DNA of 64,000 nucleotides, from assembly GCF_003999975.1 (NCBI RefSeq), contig NZ_RJAC01000001.1, positions 496,001-560,000 on the forward strand, read 5' to 3'. The stretch is from Actinoplanes solisilvae. GTDB taxonomy: Bacteria > Actinomycetota > Actinomycetes > Mycobacteriales > Micromonosporaceae. A program made the position numbers and the translations under genes. Below, one piece after another: positions 41,716 to 50,841 of the stretch (position 1 is the stretch's first letter; every line of letters begins with the position of its first letter). Below the pieces are notes generated by a model. That model was not told where the DNA came from and ran no database searches. It was given only the letters and a program-made list of their open reading frames with translations.

Positions 41716-42122
41716 TCGACACGAACTTCTACGGCCCGCTGCTCGTGGCCCGCGCCTTCGTGCCGGTGATCGAGCGCAACGGTGGCGGCCACATCCTCAA
41801 CGTGCACTCGGCGCTCTCGTGGCTGAGCGACAGACGCCCCTACAGCGCCTCCAAGGCCGCGCTCTGGTCGCAGTCGAACGCGCTGCGCCTGCACCTGCGC
41901 CCGCGCGACATCGAGGTCACCGGCCTGCACGTCGGCTACGTCGACACCGACATGGCCGCCGGCGTCGACGCGCCCAAGTCGAGCCCGGCCGACGTGGCCG
42001 CCGCCGCGCTGGACGGCATCGAGGCGAACGCCTTCGAGGTCCTGGCCGACGAGCCGAGCCGCAACGTCAAGGCGGCCCTCGCCGGCGACCTGACGCTGCT
42101 CTACCCGCAGCTCGTGAAGTGA
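41709..42122 (+). pseudogene. short-chain dehydrogenase/reductase, only the C-terminal half
   Basis: The frame contains IDTNFYGPLLVARAFVPVI, the catalytic region with SALSWLSDRRPYSASKAAL (Tyr and Lys present) and VGYVDTDMAAG. The first 90 or so residues with the NAD(P) TGxxxGxG loop are missing. An ATG at 41694 lies in TetR-derived sequence. It is inactive unless it works as a fragment. Confidence 0.8.
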
Positions 42123-42129
42123 AATGACG

Positions 42130-42162
42130 AAGGGGGGCGGCTCACGAAGAGCCGCCCCCCTT
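42130..42162. terminator. bidirectional terminator between the SDR remnant and the subtilisin
   Basis: AAGGGGGGCGGCTC (42130-42143) pairs perfectly with GAGCCGCCCCCCTT (42149-42162) around ACGAA. T-rich and A-rich edges serve both convergent transcripts. Confidence 0.9.
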
Positions 42163-42169
42163 TCCGGGT

Positions 42170-45100
42170 TCAGACTCCGGCGTACGCGTGAATGATCGTC
42201 TGGTCGATGGCGCTGCCGCCGTCGCCCGAGGCGGTCACCCGCAGCGAGAGGAAACCGCCCGCGGGCGGAACCGGCAGCACGGCGCGGAAGCCGTCGCCGG
42301 CCTTCTTCACCGTGACCACCTTCCAGGTCTGGCCGTCGTCCACCGACGTGCGCACGGTGAACGACGTGACCCGCTGGGCCTTGAGCTCCCGCGACTGGCG
42401 CACCTGGAACGTGGCCGCCGCGCCCGTCGCGTGGTTCTCGTCGTCGAGCGCCAGGTCATAGTCGACCGCCAGCAGCGGCAGCCGCGTGCTGCCCACCCCG
42501 GGCCTGCCCTCGGAACGGAACGTCCAAGCCGTACTCGTCTTGGTCGAGACCGTCTGGATGCGGCTCATGTCCACATCGAACTGCAGCCGGTAGTCGGCGG
42601 CCTCGCGCGGCACCGAGAAGTCGGCCCGAGACTCGGGCTGGGTACCGACCAGTTTGCCGTTGCGATAGAGCGAGAGCTGCCGGGTGAACAGGATCGAGCC
42701 GGCGGCCAGGCAGTCGGCCCGGTCGTGCGACTCGGTCTGCGTGGTCAGGTCGAAGTGCAGGTTGCCGACGGTGCGCGAGGGCGGCTGGGCACAGCCCCAG
42801 AGCGCGCCGGCCGGGTCGTCGTACCAGTCGGAGTGGAACGGCTGACGGCCCCAGTGCTTCTCGGTGCGGCTTCCGGGAGCGTACGCCCGGGCGCCTTCCT
42901 GCCCGAGCTGGCTGAACTGGCCCTCGTCCGACCACAGGAAGCCCGGCGAGACGTAGTCGGTGCGTGTTCCGGGAACGGGCACGTTGCCGTAGCTGTGCGA
43001 CACGTATTCGCCCTGCGGCGTGAAGCCCCAGCGGCGCATCGCGGGGATCACCTCGTACGGGAAGGTCATCTTGTCGGAGTGCTGCTCGATCCGGGCCAGC
43101 TTGGCGTGCTCGGCCCGCGTGACCCGATAGGTCTCCCCGGCGGGCAAGCCGTCCGGATGCGCGCGAATCAGGTCGTAGTGGAACGGGCTGGGCTGCACAG
43201 TCGGCGAGACCAGGCTGTACGCGGTGTAGACGCGCTGGGTTCCGGTCAGGGGCTTGCTGATCGGGCCGACCGAGACGCGAACGGGGTCGACGCCGTGCGC
43301 GGAGAGCTGCTGACCCCAGGCCAGGCCCGAGGCCGCCGTGCGGAACGTCGAGATCGACAGCTCGTCGACCCGCGCGTTCACACCGTCCACGGTGGCGGTC
43401 AGCGGCTTGGCCCGCCGCGCGTCACCGTTGACCTTGACGTCCCGGTTCACCAGCACCTCGTCGTAGAGCGAGGTCACCCGCTGGCTCTCCCAATCGGCCG
43501 GGTTGCTGAAATACATGGTCTGTACGAAGTAACGCCCGGCCGGCACGTCGGCGAAGGTGAGCGTGTCGCCCGGGGCGCCGCTGGACGAGCGGCTGCTGAT
43601 AGCCGGGTCGTCCTCGTTGATCAGCGTGGCGGCGACGAAGGTCTCGCCGTCGGGGTAGGCGTCGGGCATCGGCGCGGTCGCCACGGTCAGGGCGTGCTTC
43701 GGGGCGGGGATCTCGAAGGTCACCGGCGTACGGCTGACCAGCTCACCCTTGGCGGTGCGGGCGGTCACGACAGCGGCGAAATATCCCGTACGACCGCGGA
43801 GCGCGCCACGGTCGAGGCGGAGCGTCGCGCCCGCGCTCGCCTTGATCGTGCTCGCCGAGAGCGTCGCGGCCCGGGTCGGGATCGTCGCGCCCGAGCGGTC
43901 CTGCACGGTCACGTCGAGCCACAGCACGGTCGCGCTGTTCGACCAGCGCAGCGGCGCCGTCGTGCCGGTCGTGCCGAGCGAGACGACGGGCTGCCGGCTG
44001 ACGACGTCGCCCAGCACGCGGGCCGCGTCGATCCGGCCCGCGCCCGCGGTGTAGACGTCGGAGCCCGGCACCGGGTCGGTCGCGCCGATCACGGCCGCCT
44101 TGAGCTGCGCCGCCGTCCAGTCGGGGTGACGCTGCGCGAGCAGCGCGACCTCGCCGGCCACGTGCGGGGTGGCCATCGAGGTGCCCGACAGGCTCACGTA
44201 GTGCGCGTCGATCGGGGCGCCCAGCGTGGTGCCCTCGGCACGACCGGCGACGATGTCGACGCCCGGCGCGGTCACGTCGGGCTTGGCCGTGTGCGCGACG
44301 GTCAGCGGACCGCGGCTCGAGAAGTCGGCGATCCGGTCCTTGGCGTCGACCGCGCCGACGGTGAGCGCGGAGGCCGCGTTACCGGGCGAGGCGACCGTGC
44401 CGAAGCCGGGGCCGTCGTTGCCGGCCGCGATCACGAAGAGGGCGCCGGTCGAGGCGGTCAGTTCGTTCACCGCCTGGGTGAGCGGGCCGTCCTCGCCCTG
44501 GGAGGAGTCGCCCAGGCTCATGCTGACCACGTCGGCGCGGGACGCGGCCCACTCCATGCCGGCGATGACCTGCGAGTCGGAGCCCGAGCCGTGGTCGTCG
44601 AGGACCTTGCCGACCAGCAGCTTCGCGTCCGGGGCGACGCCGCGGCGGGCGCCGGACGAGGCCACGCCCGAGCCGGCGACCGTGGTGGCCACGTGGGTTC
44701 CGTGTCCGTTGTGGTCGGTCGCGTCGCCGCCCTTGGTGATGAAGTCGGCCTTCTCGGTGACCCGGCCGGCCAGGTCGGGGTGGGTGAAGTCGGCGCCGGT
44801 GTCGAGCACGGCGACGCGTACGCCCCGGCCGGTGTATCCGGAGCGCCAGGCGTCGGGGGCCGAGATCTGGGTGAGGTTGGTGTCGAGGCGGCCGTTGCCG
44901 CGCAGCGGGGTGGCCCGCACCCGGTGGTCCAGCCAGATCTTGGAGGCCCCGCCCATGGACGTGCCCTTGCGCGCGGTGTTGTCCTGCTTCTTGGACAGGC
45001 GTACGGCCACCGCGCCGATGCTCGGCAGGGCGCGACCGGCGATCTTCGCGTTGCCCGCGGGGCGGACGATCACCGGCAGGTCGGCCGAGCGGGCGTCGTC

Positions 45101-45436
45101 GTACCCGTTCTCGATCAGCGTGGTGACGTCGAAGAGGTCCTCGTCATAAAGCGATCCGATCTGCCTCGCGACCGACGAGGGGATGACATGGACGTGGCCG
45201 TCGGGATCGCAGCGGCGCAGGATGGCGCCGTGCGTGCCGGCCGGGCGGACCCGGACGCCGCCGCAACCCGGGATGTCCGGGTTCACGGTGACGACGTCCC
45301 CGGTGATCAGGGTGACTGTGTAGGGATCGGAGCCGCTGCTCGGCGGGGGTGCGGCGAGTCCCGGGGTGGCCGGGACCGCGGTCAGCCCGGCGGCCAGGAG
45401 GCCGGCGGCGAGCAGGTGGCGGGTCCTCACGATCAT
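42170..45436 (-). CDS. secreted S8 family serine peptidase (subtilisin-like), large
   Basis: A 1088-residue exoprotease. The signal peptide spans about residues 1-30 (HLLAAGLLAAGLTAVPATPG). A propeptide region (YTVTLITGDVVTVNPD) follows, then the S8 catalytic domain of about 300 residues with the full triad: VAVLDTGADFTHPDL (Asp), GHGTHVATTVAG (His), SLSGTSMATPHVAGE (Ser). The remaining 600 residues are beta-rich domains of unknown role. ATG 45436 follows GAGGAG. Confidence 0.94.
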   Translation of the reverse strand: MIVRTRHLLAAGLLAAGLTAVPATPGLAAPPPSSGSDPYTVTLITGDVVTVNPDIPGCGGVRVRPAGTHGAILRRCDPDGHVHVIPSSVARQIGSLYDEDLFDVTTLIENGYDDARSADLPVIVRPAGNAKIAGRALPSIGAVAVRLSKKQDNTARKGTSMGGASKIWLDHRVRATPLRGNGRLDTNLTQISAPDAWRSGYTGRGVRVAVLDTGADFTHPDLAGRVTEKADFITKGGDATDHNGHGTHVATTVAGSGVASSGARRGVAPDAKLLVGKVLDDHGSGSDSQVIAGMEWAASRADVVSMSLGDSSQGEDGPLTQAVNELTASTGALFVIAAGNDGPGFGTVASPGNAASALTVGAVDAKDRIADFSSRGPLTVAHTAKPDVTAPGVDIVAGRAEGTTLGAPIDAHYVSLSGTSMATPHVAGEVALLAQRHPDWTAAQLKAAVIGATDPVPGSDVYTAGAGRIDAARVLGDVVSRQPVVSLGTTGTTAPLRWSNSATVLWLDVTVQDRSGATIPTRAATLSASTIKASAGATLRLDRGALRGRTGYFAAVVTARTAKGELVSRTPVTFEIPAPKHALTVATAPMPDAYPDGETFVAATLINEDDPAISSRSSSGAPGDTLTFADVPAGRYFVQTMYFSNPADWESQRVTSLYDEVLVNRDVKVNGDARRAKPLTATVDGVNARVDELSISTFRTAASGLAWGQQLSAHGVDPVRVSVGPISKPLTGTQRVYTAYSLVSPTVQPSPFHYDLIRAHPDGLPAGETYRVTRAEHAKLARIEQHSDKMTFPYEVIPAMRRWGFTPQGEYVSHSYGNVPVPGTRTDYVSPGFLWSDEGQFSQLGQEGARAYAPGSRTEKHWGRQPFHSDWYDDPAGALWGCAQPPSRTVGNLHFDLTTQTESHDRADCLAAGSILFTRQLSLYRNGKLVGTQPESRADFSVPREAADYRLQFDVDMSRIQTVSTKTSTAWTFRSEGRPGVGSTRLPLLAVDYDLALDDENHATGAAATFQVRQSRELKAQRVTSFTVRTSVDDGQTWKVVTVKKAGDGFRAVLPVPPAGGFLSLRVTASGDGGSAIDQTIIHAYAGV

Positions 45437-45512
45437 GGAGGCTCCTCGATGGATCTTGTTGCGTGCGCATGATCGTGCACCTGGGGTTGCCCGAAGATCC
45501 ACCGCCTCTTTT

Positions 45513-45522
45513 ATTAATTAAT
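45513..45522. promoter_or_regulatory. AT-rich palindrome ATTAATTAAT in the divergent promoter region
   Basis: A perfect 10-bp palindrome lies in the 146-base region between the subtilisin and STM4015 starts. It is flanked by further T and A stretches and is highly atypical for this GC-rich DNA. It may be an operator or a promoter element for either gene. Confidence 0.5.
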
Positions 45523-45582
45523 GGAAAGGTAACAATCTTCGGCGCCGGATTTTTGTCGGAGGGCGTTGTTAGGGTCTCGCCC

Positions 45583-46503
45583 GTGACGATCAGTTCGAAG
45601 CTGAGCGAGTTCGCGGGCCTGCCCATCGTGGCCTGGGACGACGACCATGACCCGGCCGACCCGACCGCCGTCGCCTGGCGGCTCGAGGTCGAAGAGTTCG
45701 ACGCCGAGCCCGAAGAGCTCGAGCAGGCGTTCGAGGCCCTGCTGAAACGCACCGGCGAGGGCGGCCCGGTCGCCCTGGTCGTCGGCGAGTGGGGCTCGGC
45801 CTACGAGCTCCCCTTCCCGGTCGACCTGCTGGTGCGCAACGCGTCCCGGCTGACCAGGCTGCGTGCCCTGTTCGCGGGCGAGCTGACCTACGAGCAGTGC
45901 GAGATCTCCTGGATCAACCAGGCCGACCTCACCCCGCTGCTCGAGGCGTTCCCCGCGCTCGAACGGCTGTGGGTGCGCGGCGCGCAGGGCCTCGCGCTCA
46001 CCCCGAAACGTCACGAGGGGCTGCGCGAACTGGTCATCCAGTCCGGCGGGCTGTCCGCCGAGGTGGTCCGCGCGGTCGGCGCCGCCGAGCTGCCCCACCT
46101 CACGCACCTCGAGCTCTGGCTCGGTGTCGACAACTACGGCGGCGACGCCCGCGCCGACGACCTCGCGCCCATCCTGGCCGGCCGGGCGTTTCCCGCGCTC
46201 ACCTCGCTCGGGCTGCGCAACGCCGAGATCGCCGACGAGCTGGCCGCGGCCGTCGCCGCCGCGCCGGTGGTGGCCCGCCTCACCGATCTCGACCTCTCGA
46301 TGGGCGTGCTGTCCGACGCCGGCGCCGAGGCCCTGCTGGCCGGGCAGCCGCTCACCCACCTGAACTCCCTCGGCCTGAGCCACCACTTCCTCTCCGAAGA
46401 GCTGGCCCAGCGGTTGGTCGAAGAGCTGCCCGGCGTGCGCGTCGACGTCTCCGACCGCCAGGAGGAACGGGAGTGGGGCCGCTACACCGCGGTCGCCGAG
46501 TGA
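45583..46503 (+). CDS. STM4015 family protein (leucine-rich-repeat-like)
   Basis: A 306-residue soluble protein, first gene of the STM operon. After an N-terminal region (GLPIVAWDDDHDPADPTAVAW) it has LRR-like units: LTRLRALFAG, FPALERLWVRGAQGL, LPHLTHLELWLGV, FPALTSLGLRNAEI, LTDLDLSMGVLSDAGAEAL, LNSLGLSHHFL. The GTG start at 45583 gives the conserved N-terminus. The stop overlaps the next start (TGATG). Family names come from Salmonella LT2 locus tags. Biochemical function is not known to me; a binding or specificity role is inference. Confidence 0.88.
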   Translation: MTISSKLSEFAGLPIVAWDDDHDPADPTAVAWRLEVEEFDAEPEELEQAFEALLKRTGEGGPVALVVGEWGSAYELPFPVDLLVRNASRLTRLRALFAGELTYEQCEISWINQADLTPLLEAFPALERLWVRGAQGLALTPKRHEGLRELVIQSGGLSAEVVRAVGAAELPHLTHLELWLGVDNYGGDARADDLAPILAGRAFPALTSLGLRNAEIADELAAAVAAAPVVARLTDLDLSMGVLSDAGAEALLAGQPLTHLNSLGLSHHFLSEELAQRLVEELPGVRVDVSDRQEEREWGRYTAVAE

Positions 46504-47546
46504 TGCGGCTCGCGGTGGTGGGCAACCCGGACAACCGCAGGGTGACGCTCTTCGCGGCGGCCGCGGTCCGGGCCGGGCTGCCCACGCCGCGGGTCCATTC
46601 ATGGCACTCCGTGCTCACCGGCTCCCCCGTTCTTGATGGTCTCGTGCGAATCGAATCGCCGGGCGAGGACGCCGAGGTCGACCGGCTGCTGCGCGGGGCC
46701 GCTGCGCCGTGCGCACCGGGCGAGATCGTCGGCACCGCCGCGGCCTATCGGGGATTGCGCTCTGCCCTCGGCCGCATCGGTGGCCGTCTGCTCAACCCGG
46801 CCGACGACATCCTGACCATGAACGACAAACGCCTGTGCCACGCGATGCTCCGAGACGCGGGAATCCCGGTGCCGCCCGCGTTGCCGGCCGTGCACGGCTG
46901 GGCGTCGCTGCGCGAGGCCATGAGCGCGGCCGGGTGGAGCCGGGTCTTCGTCAAGCCGGCGCACGGGTCGTCGGCCTCGGGGGTGATCGCCCTCGCCGTC
47001 GCCGGGCCGCGCGTCCTGGCGGTGACCTCAGTCGAGGTCGGGCCCTACGGGCGGCTCTACAACAGCCTGCGCGTCCGCCGCTACGACGACGAGGCCACGG
47101 TCGCCGCCATCGTCGACCGGCTCGCCCCCGACGGTCTGCATGTCGAGCGCTGGTTCCCCAAGGCGGGGCTGGCCGACCGCGTGCTCGACCTGCGGGTGGT
47201 CGTGATCGCCGGTTCGCCGTCGCACGTCGTGGTCCGCACCAGCCGCACGCCGCTGACCAACCTGCACCTCGGCAACGCCCGCGGAGACGTGGCCGCCGTA
47301 CGAGCGGCGGCCGGGGCGGCGTCGTGGGAGGCGGCGATGCGAACCTGTGCCGAGGTGGCGCGCTGTTTTCCGCGCAGCCTGCACGTCGGGGTCGACCTGA
47401 TGTTCCGCTCGGGGTGGCGGCAGCACGCGGTGGCCGAGGTCAACGCGTTCGGTGACCTGCTGCCCGGCCTCGACACGTACGACGTCGAGATCGCCTCGCT
47501 CCTCGACGGCCGCTACGACCGGTGGGCCGGCGCATGCGTGAGCTGA
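46503..47546 (+). CDS. STM4014 family protein (ATP-grasp-like)
   Basis: A 347-residue protein with ATP-grasp features: a preceding helical domain, then NDKRLCHAMLRDAGIPVPP, WSRVFVKPAHGSSASGVIAL (ATP-binding Lys loop), RWFPKAGLADRVLDLRVVVI and late metal-ligand region VDLMFRSGWRQHAVAEVNAFGD. Such enzymes ligate carboxylates to amines or thiols through acyl phosphates. The 3' end overlaps STM4013. Whether the substrate is a peptide or small metabolite is unknown. Confidence 0.88.
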   Translation: MRLAVVGNPDNRRVTLFAAAAVRAGLPTPRVHSWHSVLTGSPVLDGLVRIESPGEDAEVDRLLRGAAAPCAPGEIVGTAAAYRGLRSALGRIGGRLLNPADDILTMNDKRLCHAMLRDAGIPVPPALPAVHGWASLREAMSAAGWSRVFVKPAHGSSASGVIALAVAGPRVLAVTSVEVGPYGRLYNSLRVRRYDDEATVAAIVDRLAPDGLHVERWFPKAGLADRVLDLRVVVIAGSPSHVVVRTSRTPLTNLHLGNARGDVAAVRAAAGAASWEAAMRTCAEVARCFPRSLHVGVDLMFRSGWRQHAVAEVNAFGDLLPGLDTYDVEIASLLDGRYDRWAGACVS

Positions 47547-48313
47547 TCGGCAGTCACGACCTGCTCTTCGTCACGCTCGACACGCTGCGCTACGACGTGG
47601 CCGTGTCGACCCCGACGCCTTCATTGGCCCGATTGTTGCCGGGTGGCCGGTGGGAGCGACGGCACACTCCGGCGAGCTTCACCTATGCGGCCCACCACGC
47701 CTTCTTCGCCGGGTTCCTGCCCACGCCGGTGACGCCCGGGCCGCACGAGCGGCTGTTCGCGGCGCGGTTCGGCGGCAGTGAGTCCAGCGGCCCCTCGACG
47801 TACGTCTTCGACGCCCCTGACCTGCCGACCGCGCTGGCGAAGGAGGGCTATCACACCGTCTGCCTGGGCGGCGTGGGCTTTTTCAACCCGGCCTCGCCGC
47901 TGGGATGCGTACTGCCGGGGTTGTTCGCCGAGTCGCACTGGTCGCCGTCGTTCGGTGTCACCGCGCCCGATTGTTTCGGCGCCCAGCTCGACCGGCTCGA
48001 AACCATCGTCGCCGGTTCTCGTCCGCTTTTCACCTTTATCAACGTGGCGGCGATGCATCAACCCAACAAGCATTATCTGGCGGGAGCCGAGGTCGACAGC
48101 ATGGCGAGCCAGTCGGCCGCTCTGACCTATGTGGATAGCTTGCTGCCCCGGCTCTTCGACCTGGTCACCGGGCGTGGCCGGCCCTGCCAAGTGATCATCT
48201 GCTCCGACCACGGAACGCTCTACGGCGAGGACGGCCACGTCGGCCATCGCGTCGCCCACGAAGCGGTCTGGACAGTCCCGTACGCCGACTTCGTCTTGGA
48301 ACCACGCTCATGA
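47534..48313 (+). CDS. STM4013/SEN3800 family sulfatase-fold hydrolase
   Basis: A 259-residue protein of the alkaline-phosphatase/sulfatase superfamily. Metal ligands are visible in LLFVTLDTLRYDV (Asp pair) and VIICSDHGTLYGEDGHVGHR (Asp-His, later His). A Ser/Thr-rich segment near residue 50 (TPASFTYAAHHAFF) is a candidate nucleophile site. It may hydrolyse or transfer a phosphate or sulfate ester. ATG 47534 is preferred; GTG 47522 is possible. It overlaps STM4012 by ATGA. Confidence 0.87.
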   Translation: MRELIGSHDLLFVTLDTLRYDVAVSTPTPSLARLLPGGRWERRHTPASFTYAAHHAFFAGFLPTPVTPGPHERLFAARFGGSESSGPSTYVFDAPDLPTALAKEGYHTVCLGGVGFFNPASPLGCVLPGLFAESHWSPSFGVTAPDCFGAQLDRLETIVAGSRPLFTFINVAAMHQPNKHYLAGAEVDSMASQSAALTYVDSLLPRLFDLVTGRGRPCQVIICSDHGTLYGEDGHVGHRVAHEAVWTVPYADFVLEPRS

Positions 48314-49611
48314 ATCTGGACTCGCCCTATCAGGGCTACCTCTATGCCTATCCGCACAAGACCGCCTATCGCCGCCTCTCGCCACGACGCACCCTGACGT
48401 CGGTGTGGGCCCCGGAGCGGCAGGAGAACCTCTTCGGGTACGTCCACCTGCCGTTCTGTGAGATGCGGTGCGGCTTCTGCAACCTCTTCACCCGGGCCAA
48501 CCCACCCGCCGAACAGGTGACCGCCTACCTCGACCAGCTGCGGCGGCAGGCCGTGGCGGTCCGCGACTCGCTGGCCGGCGACGCGTCGTTCGCGCAGCTC
48601 GCGATCGGTGGCGGCACCCCGACCTATCTGACCGCGGACGAGCTCACCTCGCTGTTCGAGATCGTGCAACTGGCGTTCGGCCCGGCCCGGCTGCCGATGT
48701 CGGTGGAGACGTCCCCGGCCACGGCGACCGCCGACCGGCTCGAAGTCCTGGCCGCGCACGGCACGACGCGGGTCAGCATGGGCGTGCAGAGCTTCCTCGA
48801 CCGCGAGGCCCACGCCGCCGGGCGACCGCAGCGGTTGCCCGAGGTGCTGGCCGCGCTCGAGACGATCCGTGCGGCCCGGATCCCCGTGCTCAACATCGAC
48901 CTGATCTACGGCATCGACGGTCAGACTCCGCAGACCTGGCAGCACTCGCTCGACGAGGCACTTCGCTGGCGGCCCGAGGAGCTATACCTATACCCGCTCT
49001 ACGTGCGGCCGCTGACCGGTCTGGGACGACGCGCGCACGGGCGTGACGACTGGGACCGGCAGCGTCAGCAGCTCTATCACCAGGCCGTGTCGGTGCTGAC
49101 GGCCGCGGGCTACGTGCAGCAGTCGATGCGCCAGTTCCGGCTGGCCGGCACGCCGGTGATCGACGGCCCCGACTACTGCTGCCAGGACGACGGAATGGTC
49201 GGGCTCGGGTGCGGCGCCCGGTCGTACACGTCGTCCCTGCACTACTCCTTCGACTACGCGGTCGGCGTCTCCGAGGTGCGCGCGGTCATCGACGACTACC
49301 TGGCCCGGCCGTCCGACGACTTCCGGTACGCCGAGATCGGCTTCGACCTCGACCTGGCCGAGCAGCGGCGGCGGTGGCTGCTCAAGTCCCTGCTGCGCAG
49401 CTCCGGTGTGGACGCCTCGGCCTACCGGGCCCGGTTCGGCAGCTCCCACGCGGACGACTTCCCGCAGCTCGCCTCGTTGGTCTCGCGCGGCTGGCTCTCC
49501 GATGATCTCGCGACTTTGACCGCTGCGGGGCTGGCGTGGTCCGATGCGATCGGTCCCTGGCTGGTGTCGGGCCCGGTGCATGAGGCGATGGGCGCCTATG
49601 TCCTCCGATGA
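48310..49611 (+). CDS. STM4012 family radical SAM protein (HemW/HemN-like)
   Basis: A 433-residue radical SAM enzyme. The [4Fe-4S] motif is FCEMRCGFCNLF (CxxxCxxC) at about residue 54. AIGGGTPTYL follows, then MSVETSPATATADRLEVLAA, MGVQSFLDREAHAAGR and NIDLIYGIDGQTPQTW, the layout of coproporphyrinogen-dehydrogenase-like proteins. The C-terminal HemN-type domain includes GLGCGARSYT. The substrate is unknown. It shares a 14-base overlap with STM4011. Confidence 0.92.
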   Translation: MNLDSPYQGYLYAYPHKTAYRRLSPRRTLTSVWAPERQENLFGYVHLPFCEMRCGFCNLFTRANPPAEQVTAYLDQLRRQAVAVRDSLAGDASFAQLAIGGGTPTYLTADELTSLFEIVQLAFGPARLPMSVETSPATATADRLEVLAAHGTTRVSMGVQSFLDREAHAAGRPQRLPEVLAALETIRAARIPVLNIDLIYGIDGQTPQTWQHSLDEALRWRPEELYLYPLYVRPLTGLGRRAHGRDDWDRQRQQLYHQAVSVLTAAGYVQQSMRQFRLAGTPVIDGPDYCCQDDGMVGLGCGARSYTSSLHYSFDYAVGVSEVRAVIDDYLARPSDDFRYAEIGFDLDLAEQRRRWLLKSLLRSSGVDASAYRARFGSSHADDFPQLASLVSRGWLSDDLATLTAAGLAWSDAIGPWLVSGPVHEAMGAYVLR

Positions 49612-50512
49612 CCTTTACATCCTCTACCGCGGCCCGCTCGCCAGCTGCAACTACGACTGCCCCTACTGCCCCTTCGCCAAGCGGGTCGATCCACCTTCGT
49701 TGCTTCGGGCCGACCGAGCTGACCTGCGACGCTTCGCTGACTGGGTCTCCGGCTTTCGCGAACGGCGACTGTCGGTGCTGTTCACGCCGTGGGGCGAAGG
49801 GCTGACGCGCAGCTGGTACCGCGACACGATCGTGCGGCTCTCGCACCTGCCGCACGTCGCCCGGGTCGCGATCCAGACCAACCTGGCCGCCCGGGTCGAC
49901 TGGCTGTCCGAGGCGGACACGACAGTCGCGGCGCTGTGGGCCACCTATCACCCCGGGCAGGTCACGCGCGACCGGTTCCTCGACCGCTGCCGGCGCCTGG
50001 ACGCGCTGGGTGCGCGCTACTCGGTCGGCGTGGTCGGGCTGCCGTCGCATTACGACGACGCGGTTGCCCTGCGGGAGGCGCTGCCGCCGTCGGTCTACCT
50101 GTGGATCAACGCGGCCGAGGGCCACCTCTACAGCTCTTCGGACGAGCAGCGGTGGACGGCGCTGGACCCGCTCTTCGGCGACAGCGTGCGGCCGCATTCC
50201 TCGCTGGGGCTGCCGTGCCACGCCGGGGAGACGGCGATCTCGGTGCTGGGCGACGGGACCGTACGGCGGTGCCACTTCATACCCACACCACTCGGCAACC
50301 TGTACGACGGATCGTGGCAGACGGCATTGCGGCCCCGGCCGTGCAGCAACGCGATCTGCGACTGCCACATCGGCTATGTGCACCTCAAGCCGCTGGGGCT
50401 GCGCGACGTCTACACCGATGGACTGCTGGAACGGATCCCGGCGGCCTGGCCCGCCAAAACTGTCGTAGGCGAGCGGTACGGTACCGCCGAACTCGATGCC
50501 CGGGAGGCTTGA
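49598..50512 (+). CDS. STM4011 family radical SAM protein
   Basis: A 304-residue radical SAM protein with CNYDCPYCPFAK at about residue 16 and a Cys-rich C-terminal part (GLPCHAGETAISVLGDG, RRCHFIP, CSNAICDCHIGY) that looks like a SPASM/twitch auxiliary-cluster region. Auxiliary clusters of this type are common in peptide-modifying radical SAM enzymes. ATG 49598 lies inside the 3' end of STM4012. The stop overlaps the next start (TGATG). Confidence 0.9.
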   Translation: MSSDDLYILYRGPLASCNYDCPYCPFAKRVDPPSLLRADRADLRRFADWVSGFRERRLSVLFTPWGEGLTRSWYRDTIVRLSHLPHVARVAIQTNLAARVDWLSEADTTVAALWATYHPGQVTRDRFLDRCRRLDALGARYSVGVVGLPSHYDDAVALREALPPSVYLWINAAEGHLYSSSDEQRWTALDPLFGDSVRPHSSLGLPCHAGETAISVLGDGTVRRCHFIPTPLGNLYDGSWQTALRPRPCSNAICDCHIGYVHLKPLGLRDVYTDGLLERIPAAWPAKTVVGERYGTAELDAREA

Positions 50513-50829
50513 TGTATCGGCAGGGAGATGTGCTGATGGTGCCCGTTCTCGTCACCGACGTGCCACAGTGCACGGCCGTGCCACGCGACCGGCGCGGGCG
50601 CATGGTGCTGGCGCGCGGCGAGGCAACCGGTCATGCCCACGTCGTCGGCGGCCCCGGCCTCCAGTTGCTCGCCGACGTCGACGACCCCGAGCGCATGTTC
50701 ATCGACGCTCCGACCTACGGCCGCGTCAGCCACGAGGAGCACGGTCCGATCGCCCTGCCGGCCGGGCACTACCGCGTGATCCGCCAGCGTGAATACGTGC
50801 CGGGCTCCTTCCGCCCGGTCGCCGACTGA
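50512..50829 (+). CDS. small conserved protein at the end of the STM operon
   Basis: A 105-residue beta-rich protein starting MYRQGDVLMVPVLVTDVP, with RGRMVLARGEATGHAHVVGG and HGPIALPAGHYRVIRQREYV. Histidines at GHAHVV and HEEHG could bind metal. I recognise this as a recurring bacterial small-protein type but know no function. It is coupled to STM4011 and is followed by the DUF6745 gene after 12 bases. Confidence 0.82.
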   Translation: MYRQGDVLMVPVLVTDVPQCTAVPRDRRGRMVLARGEATGHAHVVGGPGLQLLADVDDPERMFIDAPTYGRVSHEEHGPIALPAGHYRVIRQREYVPGSFRPVAD

Positions 50830-50841
50830 GAGGCAGCCGCC

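Noticed and set aside
42188..45472. A 1094-codon open frame antisense to the subtilisin gene
   Set aside because: Long antisense frames are expected at this GC content. It has no domain similarity and its composition is Arg/Gly/Ala/Val-rich without structure; the subtilisin frame shows a complete catalytic triad.
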